Shown piece by piece: positions 44,204 to 52,527 of a DNA stretch of 64,000 nt. Source of the DNA: Sphingomonas glaciei (GTDB taxonomy: Bacteria; Pseudomonadota; Alphaproteobacteria; Sphingomonadales; Sphingomonadaceae). The notes below the pieces were generated by a model that saw nothing but the letters and a program-made list of their open reading frames with translations, made no database searches and was not told where the DNA came from. Position 1 is the stretch's first letter. Every line of letters begins with the position of its first letter. Location of the stretch: positions 744,001 through 808,000 of the forward strand of contig NZ_CP097253.1 in NCBI RefSeq assembly GCF_023380025.1, written 5' to 3'. A program made the translations under genes and the position numbers.

Positions 44204-44748
44204 CGGATTCCCGCGATCGCCTGATCGATTAGCGCCTTGTCGCTGGCGCCGTCATGGCGCTCGGCGATGATCTTGGCAGCGGCCTTGCTGGCAGCATCGG
44301 CGGCGCTGGCGCGAAGCTGCTGGAGGGCGCTGCGCTCTTCGGCGGCGATCTTGTCCTCGGCCATACGGGTGCGGCGCTCGACCAGCGCGGCGGCGTCGGC
44401 CTCGGCCTTGGCGCGGATCGCTTCGGCTTCGTGCTGGGCACGTTCGAGCATCGCCCTGGCGTCACCCTCGGAGGCTGCGGCCTTGGCTTCGTAATCGGCC
44501 TTGATCTGCTCGGCCTCGGCACGCAGCGCTGCCGCTTCGTCGAGCTGGGCGCGGATCCCGGCGATCTTGCCGTCCAGCGCCTTGTTGATCGCGGCCGGGA
44601 CCTTTTTCCACAGCATGATCGCGATCACGACCAGCATCGCCAGGCCGACCAGCATGGTCGCGTCGAAGCCTAGGGCCTTGGGATCGACCACATGCTCGAC
44701 ACCGGCTTCGACTTCGGTCGCCGCAAGGGCGTTGGCGGCATTAGCCAC
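44200..44748 (-). CDS. atpF: ATP synthase F0 subunit b
   Basis: 182 residues from GTG 44748. One N-terminal helix (TMLVGLAMLVVIAIMLWKKV) is followed by a long Ala/Glu-rich coiled coil that forms half of the peripheral stalk. The GTG overlaps the b' stop by eight bases (GTGGCTAA), the arrangement expected in this operon. As last gene of the F0 operon it ends against the convergent VOC gene. Confidence 0.93.
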   Translation of the reverse strand: MANAANALAATEVEAGVEHVVDPKALGFDATMLVGLAMLVVIAIMLWKKVPAAINKALDGKIAGIRAQLDEAAALRAEAEQIKADYEAKAAASEGDARAMLERAQHEAEAIRAKAEADAAALVERRTRMAEDKIAAEERSALQQLRASAADAASKAAAKIIAERHDGASDKALIDQAIAGIR

Positions 44749-45235
44749 GGACAAGCTCCTGCTGCACGGCGGCGCGCGCCGTGCCTTCATCAATGGTCAG
44801 GGCGGACACGCGTGCGACCATCGCCGCAGTGGCTTCCGCAGCAACCGACTCGATCTCGGCCTGTGCCGAAGAGCGCGCTTCGGCGATCCGCCGCGAGGCT
44901 TCCTCGATCCGGGTCTGGGCAGCAGCGTCGGCTGCCTTGACCCGGGCTTCGGTCGCCTGCGCCGCAGCGGCCTTGGCTTCCGCGGCGACCCGCGCCGCGT
45001 CGGCCCGGCTGCGGTCGAGCGCAGCACGATTCTCCGCTTCCAGACGATCCGCGGTTTCGCGGGCGCTGGCGGCGGTGGCGAGGTCGGCCGCGATCTGCGC
45101 ATCGCGCTTATCGACGGTGCCCTGGATCTTCGGGACCATCCCGAGACCCACGATCAGGAAGAGCGCGCCAAAGGTAATCGCCAGCCAGAACAGCTGCGAT
45201 GCGTAGATTTCGGCGATCTGATCGAATTGAGGCAT
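44741..45235 (-). CDS. ATP synthase F0 subunit b'
   Basis: 164 residues from ATG 45235. The start MPQFDQIAEIYASQLFWLAI and a single helix followed by an Ala-rich coiled coil match the b' subunit (often labelled atpG or atpF2) of alphaproteobacteria and other photosynthetic-lineage bacteria. It pairs with b to make a heterodimeric stalk. It lies between atpE and atpF. Confidence 0.92.
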   Translation of the reverse strand: MPQFDQIAEIYASQLFWLAITFGALFLIVGLGMVPKIQGTVDKRDAQIAADLATAASARETADRLEAENRAALDRSRADAARVAAEAKAAAAQATEARVKAADAAAQTRIEEASRRIAEARSSAQAEIESVAAEATAAMVARVSALTIDEGTARAAVQQELVRG

Positions 45236-45263
45236 CTGGCCGTCCTTGCCCTTGGTTTCCTGC

Positions 45264-45491
45264 TTACGCCTTGAGGTAAAGCAGGATGGCGATGAGGAAC
45301 GACAGCAGACCGAGAAGTTCGGCGGCGGCGAAGCCGATGAAGAGGCGGCCCTGCTGGCTGTCGGCAGCCGCCGGGTTGCGCAGCGCGCTCTCAAGGAACG
45401 AGCCGAAGACGTTGCCCACGCCGAGGGCAGCCATGCCGGCGCCGATGGCAGCGAGACCAGCACCGATCAGGGCTGCAGATTGAGCGTCCAT
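45264..45491 (-). CDS. atpE: ATP synthase F0 subunit c
   Basis: 75 residues, a helical hairpin. The first helix has the glycine repeat GAGLAAIGAGMAALGVG, and the second holds the proton-carrying glutamate in FAAAELLGLLSFL; the loop is RNPAA. It makes the membrane rotor ring. It lies between atpB and the b' gene. Confidence 0.97.
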   Translation of the reverse strand: MDAQSAALIGAGLAAIGAGMAALGVGNVFGSFLESALRNPAAADSQQGRLFIGFAAAELLGLLSFLIAILLYLKA

Positions 45492-45515
45492 GTTCTAAAC
45501 TCCCTCTTATATTTT

Positions 45516-46307
45516 CTAGTGAAGATTGACTGCGTCGTTGAGATACAGTGACGTCAGAAGCGCGAAGACATAGGCCTGGATCGCGGCGACCAGCAGCTCG
45601 AGGCCGCTGATGCCGATCATCAGGGCGAAGCTCGGGATGGCGACCAGCGGGGTCAGTAGCGGGCTCGACAGGTTGACGCCCTGGATCACGAAGCCGGCGA
45701 GCACCTTCAAGAGCACGTGGCCGGCGGTCATCGCGACGAACAGTCGCAGCGCCAGGCTGAACGGGCGGACCATGAAGGACACGAACTCGACCGGAACCAG
45801 GATCGGAAGCATCCACCACGGCGCACCGTGCGGCACGAACAGGCTGAAGAAGTGGAAGCCATGCTTGGCGAAGCCGACCACCAGCACGATGGCGAACGAC
45901 ACGATCGCCAGCACCGCGGTGACGGTCAGGTGGCTGGTGACGGTAAAAGGGTGGACGCCGGGGACCAGGCCGAACGGCAGCAGACCCAGCATGTTGGCGA
46001 ACAAGATGAAGATGAAAATGGTGAACACGTAGGGCACGAACTTGCGGCCCGCGGGGCCGATGTTCTGGTCCATCATGCTGGTGATGAAACCGGTGACGCC
46101 CTCGACCGCGGCCTGCCAGCGGCCCGGAACCAGCGCCCGCTTCATTCCGCCCAGCATGAACAGCCACACGGCGGCCAGCGTGAACAGCATCCACAGCGAA
46201 CTGTTCGTGAAGGCGATCGAATGGCCCGCAACGGTCCAGTCCTGGCCGAACAAGGGTTCGACCTGGAACTGATGCATCGGATCGATCTTGCCCGATTCGG
46301 CGGCCAC
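45516..46307 (-). CDS. atpB: ATP synthase F0 subunit a
   Basis: 263 residues from GTG 46307, whose G is the last base of the atpI stop (TAGTG). The essential stator arginine is in PFSLALRLFVAMTAGH, and the last helix reads SGLELLVAAIQAYVFALL. It provides the proton half-channels. Starting at the later ATG (MHQFQVEP) would remove ten residues; the earlier start matches the usual AAESGKIDP N-terminus. Confidence 0.95.
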   Translation of the reverse strand: MAAESGKIDPMHQFQVEPLFGQDWTVAGHSIAFTNSSLWMLFTLAAVWLFMLGGMKRALVPGRWQAAVEGVTGFITSMMDQNIGPAGRKFVPYVFTIFIFILFANMLGLLPFGLVPGVHPFTVTSHLTVTAVLAIVSFAIVLVVGFAKHGFHFFSLFVPHGAPWWMLPILVPVEFVSFMVRPFSLALRLFVAMTAGHVLLKVLAGFVIQGVNLSSPLLTPLVAIPSFALMIGISGLELLVAAIQAYVFALLTSLYLNDAVNLH

Positions 46308-46639
46308 TAAAGGTCCCTCTTCGTCTTCGTGTTCGTGTTCGAAATCTTGATGATGCTCCAGAACCCGCTGGCGGTGCCGAGCACCATCAGCGTGATGAAG
46401 AGCGTCGGCCACGTTCCCAGCAGCTCGTCGAGGAGCCAGCCGATCAGTGTCCCGCCAAGCAGTCCGCCGATCAGGAGACTAAGCACCTTCTGCCCCATCT
46501 GCTCACTAGCATCCGAGGCCGGTGCCTTGCCGGTCCTGACCGCTTCCTTCCGCTGTGCCTCGGCCAGCCTTTCTTCAAGGCGATCGAGACGTGCATCGGC
46601 GGGAAGCCTGTCGTCCTGCCCCGGGCCGTCTTCCACCAT
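46307..46639 (-). CDS. atpI: AtpI/AtpZ-family protein
   Basis: 110 residues from ATG 46639, with GGAG six bases upstream; ATG codons at 46651 and 46654 are alternatives. A charged N-terminal helix (RLDRLEERLAEAQRKEAV) precedes two transmembrane helices (VLSLLIGGLLGGTLIGWLL and TLFITLMVLGTASGFWSII). AtpI assists assembly of the c-ring. It heads the F0 operon. Confidence 0.88.
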   Translation of the reverse strand: MVEDGPGQDDRLPADARLDRLEERLAEAQRKEAVRTGKAPASDASEQMGQKVLSLLIGGLLGGTLIGWLLDELLGTWPTLFITLMVLGTASGFWSIIKISNTNTKTKRDL

Positions 46640-46739
46640 GCTCAACTCCATCATGTGCGTCGCGAAGCTCCAGGAAAGAGCGGCGCTGCGCGGTTCAGGC
46701 AAGGAACATGGCGGCGTCAGAGCCCGCCAAGGCGCGGCC

Positions 46740-46767
46740 CCTTTAGCAGGGCGTGTGGCAAGGTCAA
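46740..46767 (-). promoter_or_regulatory. Putative promoter of the atpIBE-b'-F operon
   Basis: Minus strand: TTGACC (46767-46762), then a 16-base spacer and TAAAGG (46745-46740). The -35 is one base from consensus; the -10 is poor. It lies about 100 bases upstream of atpI in the 172-base divergent spacer shared with the DUF3298 gene, which otherwise shows no gene. Confidence 0.4.
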
Positions 46768-46811
46768 CCGCAAGCCGTGGAGCGCGGCGCGAAACCGGGT
46801 TAGATGGGGCC

Positions 46812-47522
46812 ATGCTCAGCCTCCTCCTGCTCGCCGCCGCAGCGCCCGTCACCGTTGCCGAAAAGTCAGTCCTGCTCGATTTTCGCTATGGCTGGTCGGC
46901 CGAGGCCGACGCCGTTCCCGCGCTTCGCAGGCGGTTCCGGGCCGATGCCTCCAGCCAGCGACTGCGAGGACTGGCCACCGCGCGGGAGGATCGCAAGGTC
47001 CGGCTCGAGATGGGCAATCCGGCGCGCGACTGGTCGCCGCACAGTTTCGAGCGCGAATGGCGGACCCTCGGGCAGACCCCTCGGCTTCTGTCGCTGGAGG
47101 GGTCGACCGCCCTCTACAGCGGGGGTGCGCACGGCAATTCGCATACCCAGCGGCTGATCTGGGACCGCAGGCTTGGCCGCGAACTGTCGATCCAGGCCCT
47201 GCTCAAGCCAGGGACGAGCTGGCAGGCGGCGATCCACCAGCCCTTTTGCACCTTGCTGTCGCGGGAGCGCCGAAAGCGGCTCGGTCCCGACCAACCAGGC
47301 TATGATCCCGGCTGCCCGGCCTACAACGACCTGCCGGTCTCCCTGGTCGATACCGACAGGGACCGGCTGTTCGATCACGTCCGGCTGACCGCCGACCCCT
47401 ATGTCGCGGGCTCCTATGCCGAAGGCGAATATATGATCGAGCTGCCGATCACGGCGACCATGATCAGCCGCCTCCGGCCCGACTATCGGGCCAGTTTCGA
47501 GGCTCAGCCGCCGGTACAGTAA
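46812..47522 (+). CDS. DUF3298/RsiV-like secreted protein
   Basis: 236 residues from ATG 46812. A short signal (LSLLLLAAAAPVTVA) is followed by a domain with the hallmark SGGAHGNSHTQRLIWDRR and the C-terminal DPYVAGSYAEGEYMIELPI, as in DUF3298 proteins and the anti-sigma factor RsiV. Some members bind peptidoglycan fragments or lysozyme, but no role is shown here and there is no sigma factor beside it. Its 3' end overlaps the convergent ydbL-like gene by 19 bases. Confidence 0.82.
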   Translation: MLSLLLLAAAAPVTVAEKSVLLDFRYGWSAEADAVPALRRRFRADASSQRLRGLATAREDRKVRLEMGNPARDWSPHSFEREWRTLGQTPRLLSLEGSTALYSGGAHGNSHTQRLIWDRRLGRELSIQALLKPGTSWQAAIHQPFCTLLSRERRKRLGPDQPGYDPGCPAYNDLPVSLVDTDRDRLFDHVRLTADPYVAGSYAEGEYMIELPITATMISRLRPDYRASFEAQPPVQ

Positions 47523-47872
47523 TCGGGCACCGGCACGGCCTGTCCCGCAGCGCGCCGCCGCCATTGGCCGTCCGCCAGCATGTAGCTTTCGCCCACCGCG
47601 ACCCGCGCCAGAAGCGTACAGCCGGCGGTGATCCCGACTTCCTGCGGGCTGACCCCGCGACGCTGCGCCAGGTCGGAATAGAGCGCACGGCGGCGGATGT
47701 TGATCGCCTCGGTCTGGGTCCGCGCCTGCGGGCTTGGCTGGACCAAAGTATAGCCGAGATAGCCGTCGAAGCGCTCCCCAACCTGCCCCGCGGACCGCGC
47801 GTCGAAGTAAGCGCTCTGCGCCGCAGCCGTTCCGGCGACCGCCACCAGCGCGAGCCCCGCCCAGCGGATCAT
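47504..47872 (-). CDS. YdbL-family (DUF1318) periplasmic protein
   Basis: 122 residues with a Sec signal (WAGLALVAVAGTAAAQ). The DUF1318 core is ARSAGQVGERFDGYLGY, and ALYSDLAQRRGVSPQEVG follows. YdbL completes the ydbH-ynbE-ydbL set; in E. coli it is thought to help assembly of the YdbH-YnbE bridge. Two cysteines (ITAGCTLL and PDYCTGG) could pair. Its ATG overlaps the ynbE stop (ATGA). Confidence 0.87.
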   Translation of the reverse strand: MIRWAGLALVAVAGTAAAQSAYFDARSAGQVGERFDGYLGYTLVQPSPQARTQTEAINIRRRALYSDLAQRRGVSPQEVGITAGCTLLARVAVGESYMLADGQWRRRAAGQAVPVPDYCTGG

Positions 47873-48093
47873 CGCTGCCCCGTGGTGCCTGGCGTCGTGG
47901 TTGCAGGCCGCTGGGGAAAGGCTTCGGGATTCTGGTTGATCAGCGTGTCGACATCGCGCTGCATCCGGACCAGCACTTCTTGGCGGATCGCGACGTTGAG
48001 GTTGATCTCGATCGGCTTCTCGGGCGTGCGGACGTTGACGCAGCCGGTCAGTGCGACGCCAAGCGGGACGGCGATCAGAATAAGCCTTCTCAT
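47869..48093 (-). CDS. YnbE-like outer-membrane lipoprotein
   Basis: 74 residues. The lipobox is ALTGC at residues 14-18, then VNVRTPEKPIEINLNVAIRQ, the conserved YnbE body. In E. coli YnbE multimers join YdbH to the outer membrane by beta-strand stacking to make a phospholipid bridge. It is coupled by four-base overlaps to ydbH upstream and ydbL downstream. Confidence 0.88.
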   Translation of the reverse strand: MRRLILIAVPLGVALTGCVNVRTPEKPIEINLNVAIRQEVLVRMQRDVDTLINQNPEAFPQRPATTTPGTTGQR

Positions 48094-51000
48094 GGGCGGC
48101 TACCTTGTTCTTCGACGGGGGTCTGGGTCTGGGTGGAATCTTCCTCGCGGCGGCGGACCTCGGTGACGATGCCGGGGATATTGCCGAGCGGGCGGTCGAG
48201 GGTGGTGTCGATCAGGGTTCGCGGATCGCGCAGCGACTTGGCGGTGCCGATCAGCGCGCGGAAAGGCCCACGGATCGAGACGTTGAACTTGAGCGGGATG
48301 CGGCCGACGAAGCGGCTGATCAGCTTCTGCGTGCCGTTGGTCCCGGCCAGGCCGACTCCATCGATCACCAGCGTCGTTCCGAACTCGCCCGCGAGGTCGC
48401 CGTCCAGGCGAATGATCATCGAGCGGAAGCGCAGGTCGCGCAGGGCGTTGAAGGCGAGGTTGCCGGCGGTCCCGAGGTTCGCCTTGTTGACCGCGCCGCT
48501 GTACGACAGGCGCCCGCCCGGAGCGCGGCTGTCGAGCCGGCCCCCGACGATGCGCCCGCCGCTGTCGTCGAAGATCATCGGCAATACGCCGTCGAAGCGG
48601 CCCTCGGCCTTGATGTCGTTGAAGCCGAAGCTGTTGACGAACATGTTGGCGTCAAGCCCGCGGACCTCGAAGGTCAGCCGCTTGGGGCTGGGCCGGCCAA
48701 GGTTGAGCACGGTTTCGCGCAGGATTAGCTCGCCGCCCATGAACGGCCAGCGCCCGGCCTGGATGCGGACCAGCTGGCCGGGCAGCAGCTGGTAGCTGAT
48801 GACGCCATTCTCGACCAGGATGCCGGGGTTGATGGTGGCGACGCTGACGGTCTGTCCGGGCGCGGTCTCAAGCCCAAGCAGGTCGGTGAAGCGGATGGTG
48901 CCGGCAAGCCCGGTCACGGGACCGAAGGCGGCGGCGAGATCGGTGCCGGTCGTCGAAAATTCGCCGGTCGAGGTGACTTCGCCCGACCCGTTCCAGGCGA
49001 TCTGCCCCTGCCCCGTCACCGTTCCGTTGACCAGCGCGATGACTCCCTCGGTCAGGCGGGTGATCATCTCCGGCTGGAGGCCATTCTGGGCGAATCGCAG
49101 CCCGGGGACATCGAGCGTCGCATTCCCAGTGCCCCGTCCGAGATCGTGCCGGATCGCGACATTGGTCACCAGCGCGCCGGTCGCTGGGTGGCGGAGCGAG
49201 CCGCCGGCGCGGATGTCGCTACCCTGCAGCGAGAAGCTGAGGTCGGTCGAGCGCAAGGGGTAGAAGCGCGGCTCGGGCGAGCCGATGTCGCTGGCCGTCG
49301 CCGCGCCGTTCACGGTCAGGCGATTGCGATAGTAGAGCCAGCGGCCATCGGCCTCGGTCAGCTTGATCGGCACCCGGCCGATGGTCGCATCGGCGCTGGC
49401 GAAGGTGCCGTTGATGCCGCTGCCCTTGAAGGTGCCTTGCAGCCGCCCGGCGTTGAGAAGGACCGGGGCCTCGGGATTGCCGAGGCGGGCCGCCACCGTG
49501 GTGAAGTCGAATCCGCGCGATCCGACCAAGGCACCGCGCGCGGCACGGGCGGCGAACGGCGAGGCGCCGAGCCGGCCGTTGAGCGACAGGTCGCGAGTGA
49601 AGGCGCGCACCGCAACGTCGCCATCGGGCTGGCGGAACACCACCGCCTGGCCGACCGCGCAGACCGGCAAGCGGGTCTGTCCCAGCGTAAGCGCGCCAAG
49701 GCGCAGACTGGCGAAGGACAGCGGCACGCAGCCCTGCCCGAACGCCAGCCGCTGGCCCGGCCCGATCGTGCCGCTGACCGGCACCCGCAGGCCGGTGATC
49801 GTTCCTCCCGACAGCGGCCCGTCGAGCAGGGCCACGGTTTCGACCCGCGTGCCCTCGGTGTTGAGCGCCGCAAAGCGCACCGGGTCGAGTGCCAGTCTCG
49901 CTCCGCCGGCGGCATAGGGTTGCATGACTAACCGGCCGCTCATCGGACCTCCGGCGCGCGGCATGGAGAGGGCGAGATCGGCGGTCGGGAGGCCCCCACC
50001 GGCGGTGCGCACCCGGCCGTCGACGCGCAGCCGATTGGTCGGCCAGTAATAGGTGATCCCGTCGCCACCGCCGCCGACCAGCACCCGCGCGCCCGACGCA
50101 CTGCGGACGTCTGCGGTCTCGACCCGGACCGCTCCGCCGCCGGTGACATTGACCAGGCGCAGCTTGCCCGAGGCATTCATCGCCCGGGTGGCGCGATCGA
50201 AGCCTGCCTGCAGGGCCCGCGCGATCGGCTCCAGGGGCGTCCCCCCGGCCCCGCTGAGCGCCCCGGTCAGAGGGCCGGTCAGGGAAGGATCGAGATCGAC
50301 CCCGTTCGCGCCGTAATCGGCCACCAGCGTGATCTGGCCGCGCGCGGCATTGAGCAGGTAACTGCCGTCGAGCCGGGTCCGGGCCGCGGTCAGCTGCGCC
50401 ATCCGAGCACCGGCCGCGCTCAGCTTGACGGTGCCGAGCAACTGGCTCGGCTGCCCGCCAAAGGTCAGGTCGGCATTGAAGCGGTCGAGGCGGTTGACCC
50501 CGGCTACCAGCGCCATCGCGCTCATCCGCCCGCTGCCGGTGAAGCGATCGAACCCTTCGGTGAACCGGCTGTCGATGTCGAAGCGGGGCTGCGCGATTGC
50601 GATATTGCTGGCCGGGCAGGCGAAGTTGGAGGCGCTCAGCGGACCGCTGACCTGCGGGCGGCGGGCGGCGACCGACACGGCCAGCGCGGCGCGCATGCCG
50701 GTGAGCGTGCAGCGCCCCGCATCGAGGCTCGGCGAAGCGGCGGCAAGCCGACCCTTGAAGCCGCCGGTCAGCTTGCCGGCACCTTCGACGGCGATCCCGA
50801 TCGGCCCATAGGGCGTCGCCATCGCGATCGAGGTGTCGGCCAGGTCGACGCTGATGTCGGGCAGCGAGAACGGCTTGCCCGAAGGCGGCGGAAGCAGCCG
50901 GTCGACCTGTCCCCAGCTGACGCGGCGGCCGATAACGCGGCCATTCAGCCGGACCCCCCGCGCCACCACGCGGTAGAATTCGACCTGCCCGTTCCACTTG

Positions 51001-51323
51001 ATCCGCATCTGGATCTGCGCCAGCCGCGCGGTGAGGTCGGGCCGGCGCGGATCGCCGATCACCAGGTTCGAGACCTGCTGGGTGCGAAGCCCGATCCGGT
51101 CGAGCTTGAAGCTGGCCTGCACCCCTCGGCGTTCTAGCTCCCGGCTGAGGATATTCGTGGCGATCGGGCGGCGCTGGCTCCACAGCACGATCGCGGCGAT
51201 CACCAGCAGGACCAGCAGCGCGACCAGCACGATGCCGATGAAGCGAGGCACGGCGCGGCGGCGGCGTCCGGCGATCGGCTCCGCTCCTTCCCCGTCGCTA
51301 CTGGCCGTCGCTTCGTTCGTCAC
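48090..51323 (-). CDS. YdbH-like AsmA-family intermembrane phospholipid transport protein
   Basis: 1077 residues, the size expected for YdbH. One N-terminal transmembrane helix (FIGIVLVALLVLLVIAAIVLW, residues about 28-48) anchors a very long periplasmic beta-rich body with many FxxGxL-type strands, as in AsmA-like/repeating-beta-groove proteins. In E. coli YdbH is one of three partly redundant proteins (with TamB and YhdP) that move phospholipids to the outer membrane. The operon context with YnbE and YdbL makes the call firm. It starts at 51323 and diverges from radC. Confidence 0.9.
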   Translation of the reverse strand: MTNEATASSDGEGAEPIAGRRRRAVPRFIGIVLVALLVLLVIAAIVLWSQRRPIATNILSRELERRGVQASFKLDRIGLRTQQVSNLVIGDPRRPDLTARLAQIQMRIKWNGQVEFYRVVARGVRLNGRVIGRRVSWGQVDRLLPPPSGKPFSLPDISVDLADTSIAMATPYGPIGIAVEGAGKLTGGFKGRLAAASPSLDAGRCTLTGMRAALAVSVAARRPQVSGPLSASNFACPASNIAIAQPRFDIDSRFTEGFDRFTGSGRMSAMALVAGVNRLDRFNADLTFGGQPSQLLGTVKLSAAGARMAQLTAARTRLDGSYLLNAARGQITLVADYGANGVDLDPSLTGPLTGALSGAGGTPLEPIARALQAGFDRATRAMNASGKLRLVNVTGGGAVRVETADVRSASGARVLVGGGGDGITYYWPTNRLRVDGRVRTAGGGLPTADLALSMPRAGGPMSGRLVMQPYAAGGARLALDPVRFAALNTEGTRVETVALLDGPLSGGTITGLRVPVSGTIGPGQRLAFGQGCVPLSFASLRLGALTLGQTRLPVCAVGQAVVFRQPDGDVAVRAFTRDLSLNGRLGASPFAARAARGALVGSRGFDFTTVAARLGNPEAPVLLNAGRLQGTFKGSGINGTFASADATIGRVPIKLTEADGRWLYYRNRLTVNGAATASDIGSPEPRFYPLRSTDLSFSLQGSDIRAGGSLRHPATGALVTNVAIRHDLGRGTGNATLDVPGLRFAQNGLQPEMITRLTEGVIALVNGTVTGQGQIAWNGSGEVTSTGEFSTTGTDLAAAFGPVTGLAGTIRFTDLLGLETAPGQTVSVATINPGILVENGVISYQLLPGQLVRIQAGRWPFMGGELILRETVLNLGRPSPKRLTFEVRGLDANMFVNSFGFNDIKAEGRFDGVLPMIFDDSGGRIVGGRLDSRAPGGRLSYSGAVNKANLGTAGNLAFNALRDLRFRSMIIRLDGDLAGEFGTTLVIDGVGLAGTNGTQKLISRFVGRIPLKFNVSIRGPFRALIGTAKSLRDPRTLIDTTLDRPLGNIPGIVTEVRRREEDSTQTQTPVEEQGSRP

Positions 51324-51407
51324 AGACCCGTTCTAACCTTCCGTGTCGCAGCTCGTTCCGCAAGCGACATGTTGCAAGCGCGGCCGCGAAGGCATAGCCT
51401 GTCTCCC

Positions 51408-52088
51408 ATGGGCGACAAGCCGAATGGCGCCGATGGGCATCGCGCGCGCCTTCGGCATCGGCTGCTGGACGGCGGTGGCGACGCCTTGCTCGACCATGAG
51501 CTGGTTGAATATCTGCTGACTCTCGCCATTCCCCGACGCGATACCAAGCCTTTGGCAAAGCAGCTGATTTCCTCGTTCGGCGGGCTTGGACCCTTGCTCG
51601 AGGCACCGCCCGAGGTGCTTCGCCGTGAGGGCCTGACCGACGGCGTGATCGGCGCGCTGGCGATCGCCCGCGCGACCGCTCTGCGCCTGCTCGAAACTCG
51701 CACCGAGGGCCGCCCTCTGCTGTCGAGCTGGGACGCGCTCGGCGACTATCTGCAGGCGGCGATGAGCCACGGGCAAATCGAGGAAGTCCGGGTGCTGTTC
51801 CTCAACGCCAAGAACGTGCTGATCGCCAACGAGGCGATGTGGCGCGGATCGGTCGACGAGGCGGCGGTCCATGTCCGCGAGGTGATCGCCCGCGCCATCG
51901 CGCTCGGGGCGACCGCGATCATCCTCGTCCACAACCACCCGAGCGGCGATCCCACCCCCAGCCAGCAGGACATCCGCCTGACCCGCGACATCGTCGATGC
52001 CGGGCGGCACATGAAGATCACCGTACACGACCATGTCATCGTCGGCGCCCAGGGACGCAGCAGCATGCGGGCCATGGGGCTGATGTAG
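51408..52088 (+). CDS. radC: RadC-family JAB-domain protein
   Basis: 226 residues from ATG 51408. Helix-hairpin-helix-like N-terminal half, then the JAMM metalloprotease motif HNHPSGDPTPSQQD near residue 173 and VHDHVIVG. RadC was named for DNA repair, but that role is disputed and the biochemical activity is unknown. It is a housekeeping-type chromosomal copy, without mobile-element neighbours. Confidence 0.93.
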   Translation: MGDKPNGADGHRARLRHRLLDGGGDALLDHELVEYLLTLAIPRRDTKPLAKQLISSFGGLGPLLEAPPEVLRREGLTDGVIGALAIARATALRLLETRTEGRPLLSSWDALGDYLQAAMSHGQIEEVRVLFLNAKNVLIANEAMWRGSVDEAAVHVREVIARAIALGATAIILVHNHPSGDPTPSQQDIRLTRDIVDAGRHMKITVHDHVIVGAQGRSSMRAMGLM

Positions 52089-52119
52089 CGATGTTGCGAA
52101 AGCGCCTGAGCACGCCGAC

Positions 52120-52473
52120 ATGCGGGGCATAAAAGCACCGCGTGGCCCTCGCCGGTTGGTCGATTACGAGCTTTCGTCACGGGCACCCATTTATGGGTCG
52201 CTGATCGTTGCGGTCGGCGCGCTCTTCGCCTTGCCGCCGCAGGTGATTCTGCGGGAGCCGTGGTCACTGATTGGCGCGGCCCTTCTTTCCGGTAGCTGGT
52301 TCGCCTTCGCAGGATGGCGCGCCTGGCGCCTGTTACGCGCGACCGCCCTCAAGGGCGATCAAAGCTACGATCGCGACGTCCGGCCGATGCTTTCCAAGGA
52401 ATATCGGGATAGCGAGAGCGCGACGGCGGCCCGGCGGCGCAAGCGTAATCCGACGTCGGATGGCTCGGCCTAG
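52120..52473 (+). CDS. Small membrane protein, unknown function
   Basis: 117 residues. Two hydrophobic helices (YGSLIVAVGALFALPPQVI and LIGAALLSGSWFAFAGWRAW) are followed by a basic, hydrophilic tail (RRRKRNPTSDGSA). I recognise no family. It lies 31 bases after radC and 54 before the ABC-F gene, all rightward. The start at 52120 (ATG) lacks a clear ribosome-binding site; the gene is supported by its membrane-protein pattern only. Confidence 0.55.
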   Translation: MRGIKAPRGPRRLVDYELSSRAPIYGSLIVAVGALFALPPQVILREPWSLIGAALLSGSWFAFAGWRAWRLLRATALKGDQSYDRDVRPMLSKEYRDSESATAARRRKRNPTSDGSA

Positions 52474-52527
52474 CCGGCTCGACCACACGCCTTCAGTTCG
52501 CCACGAAAAACGTGTAGGCGCGCGCCC

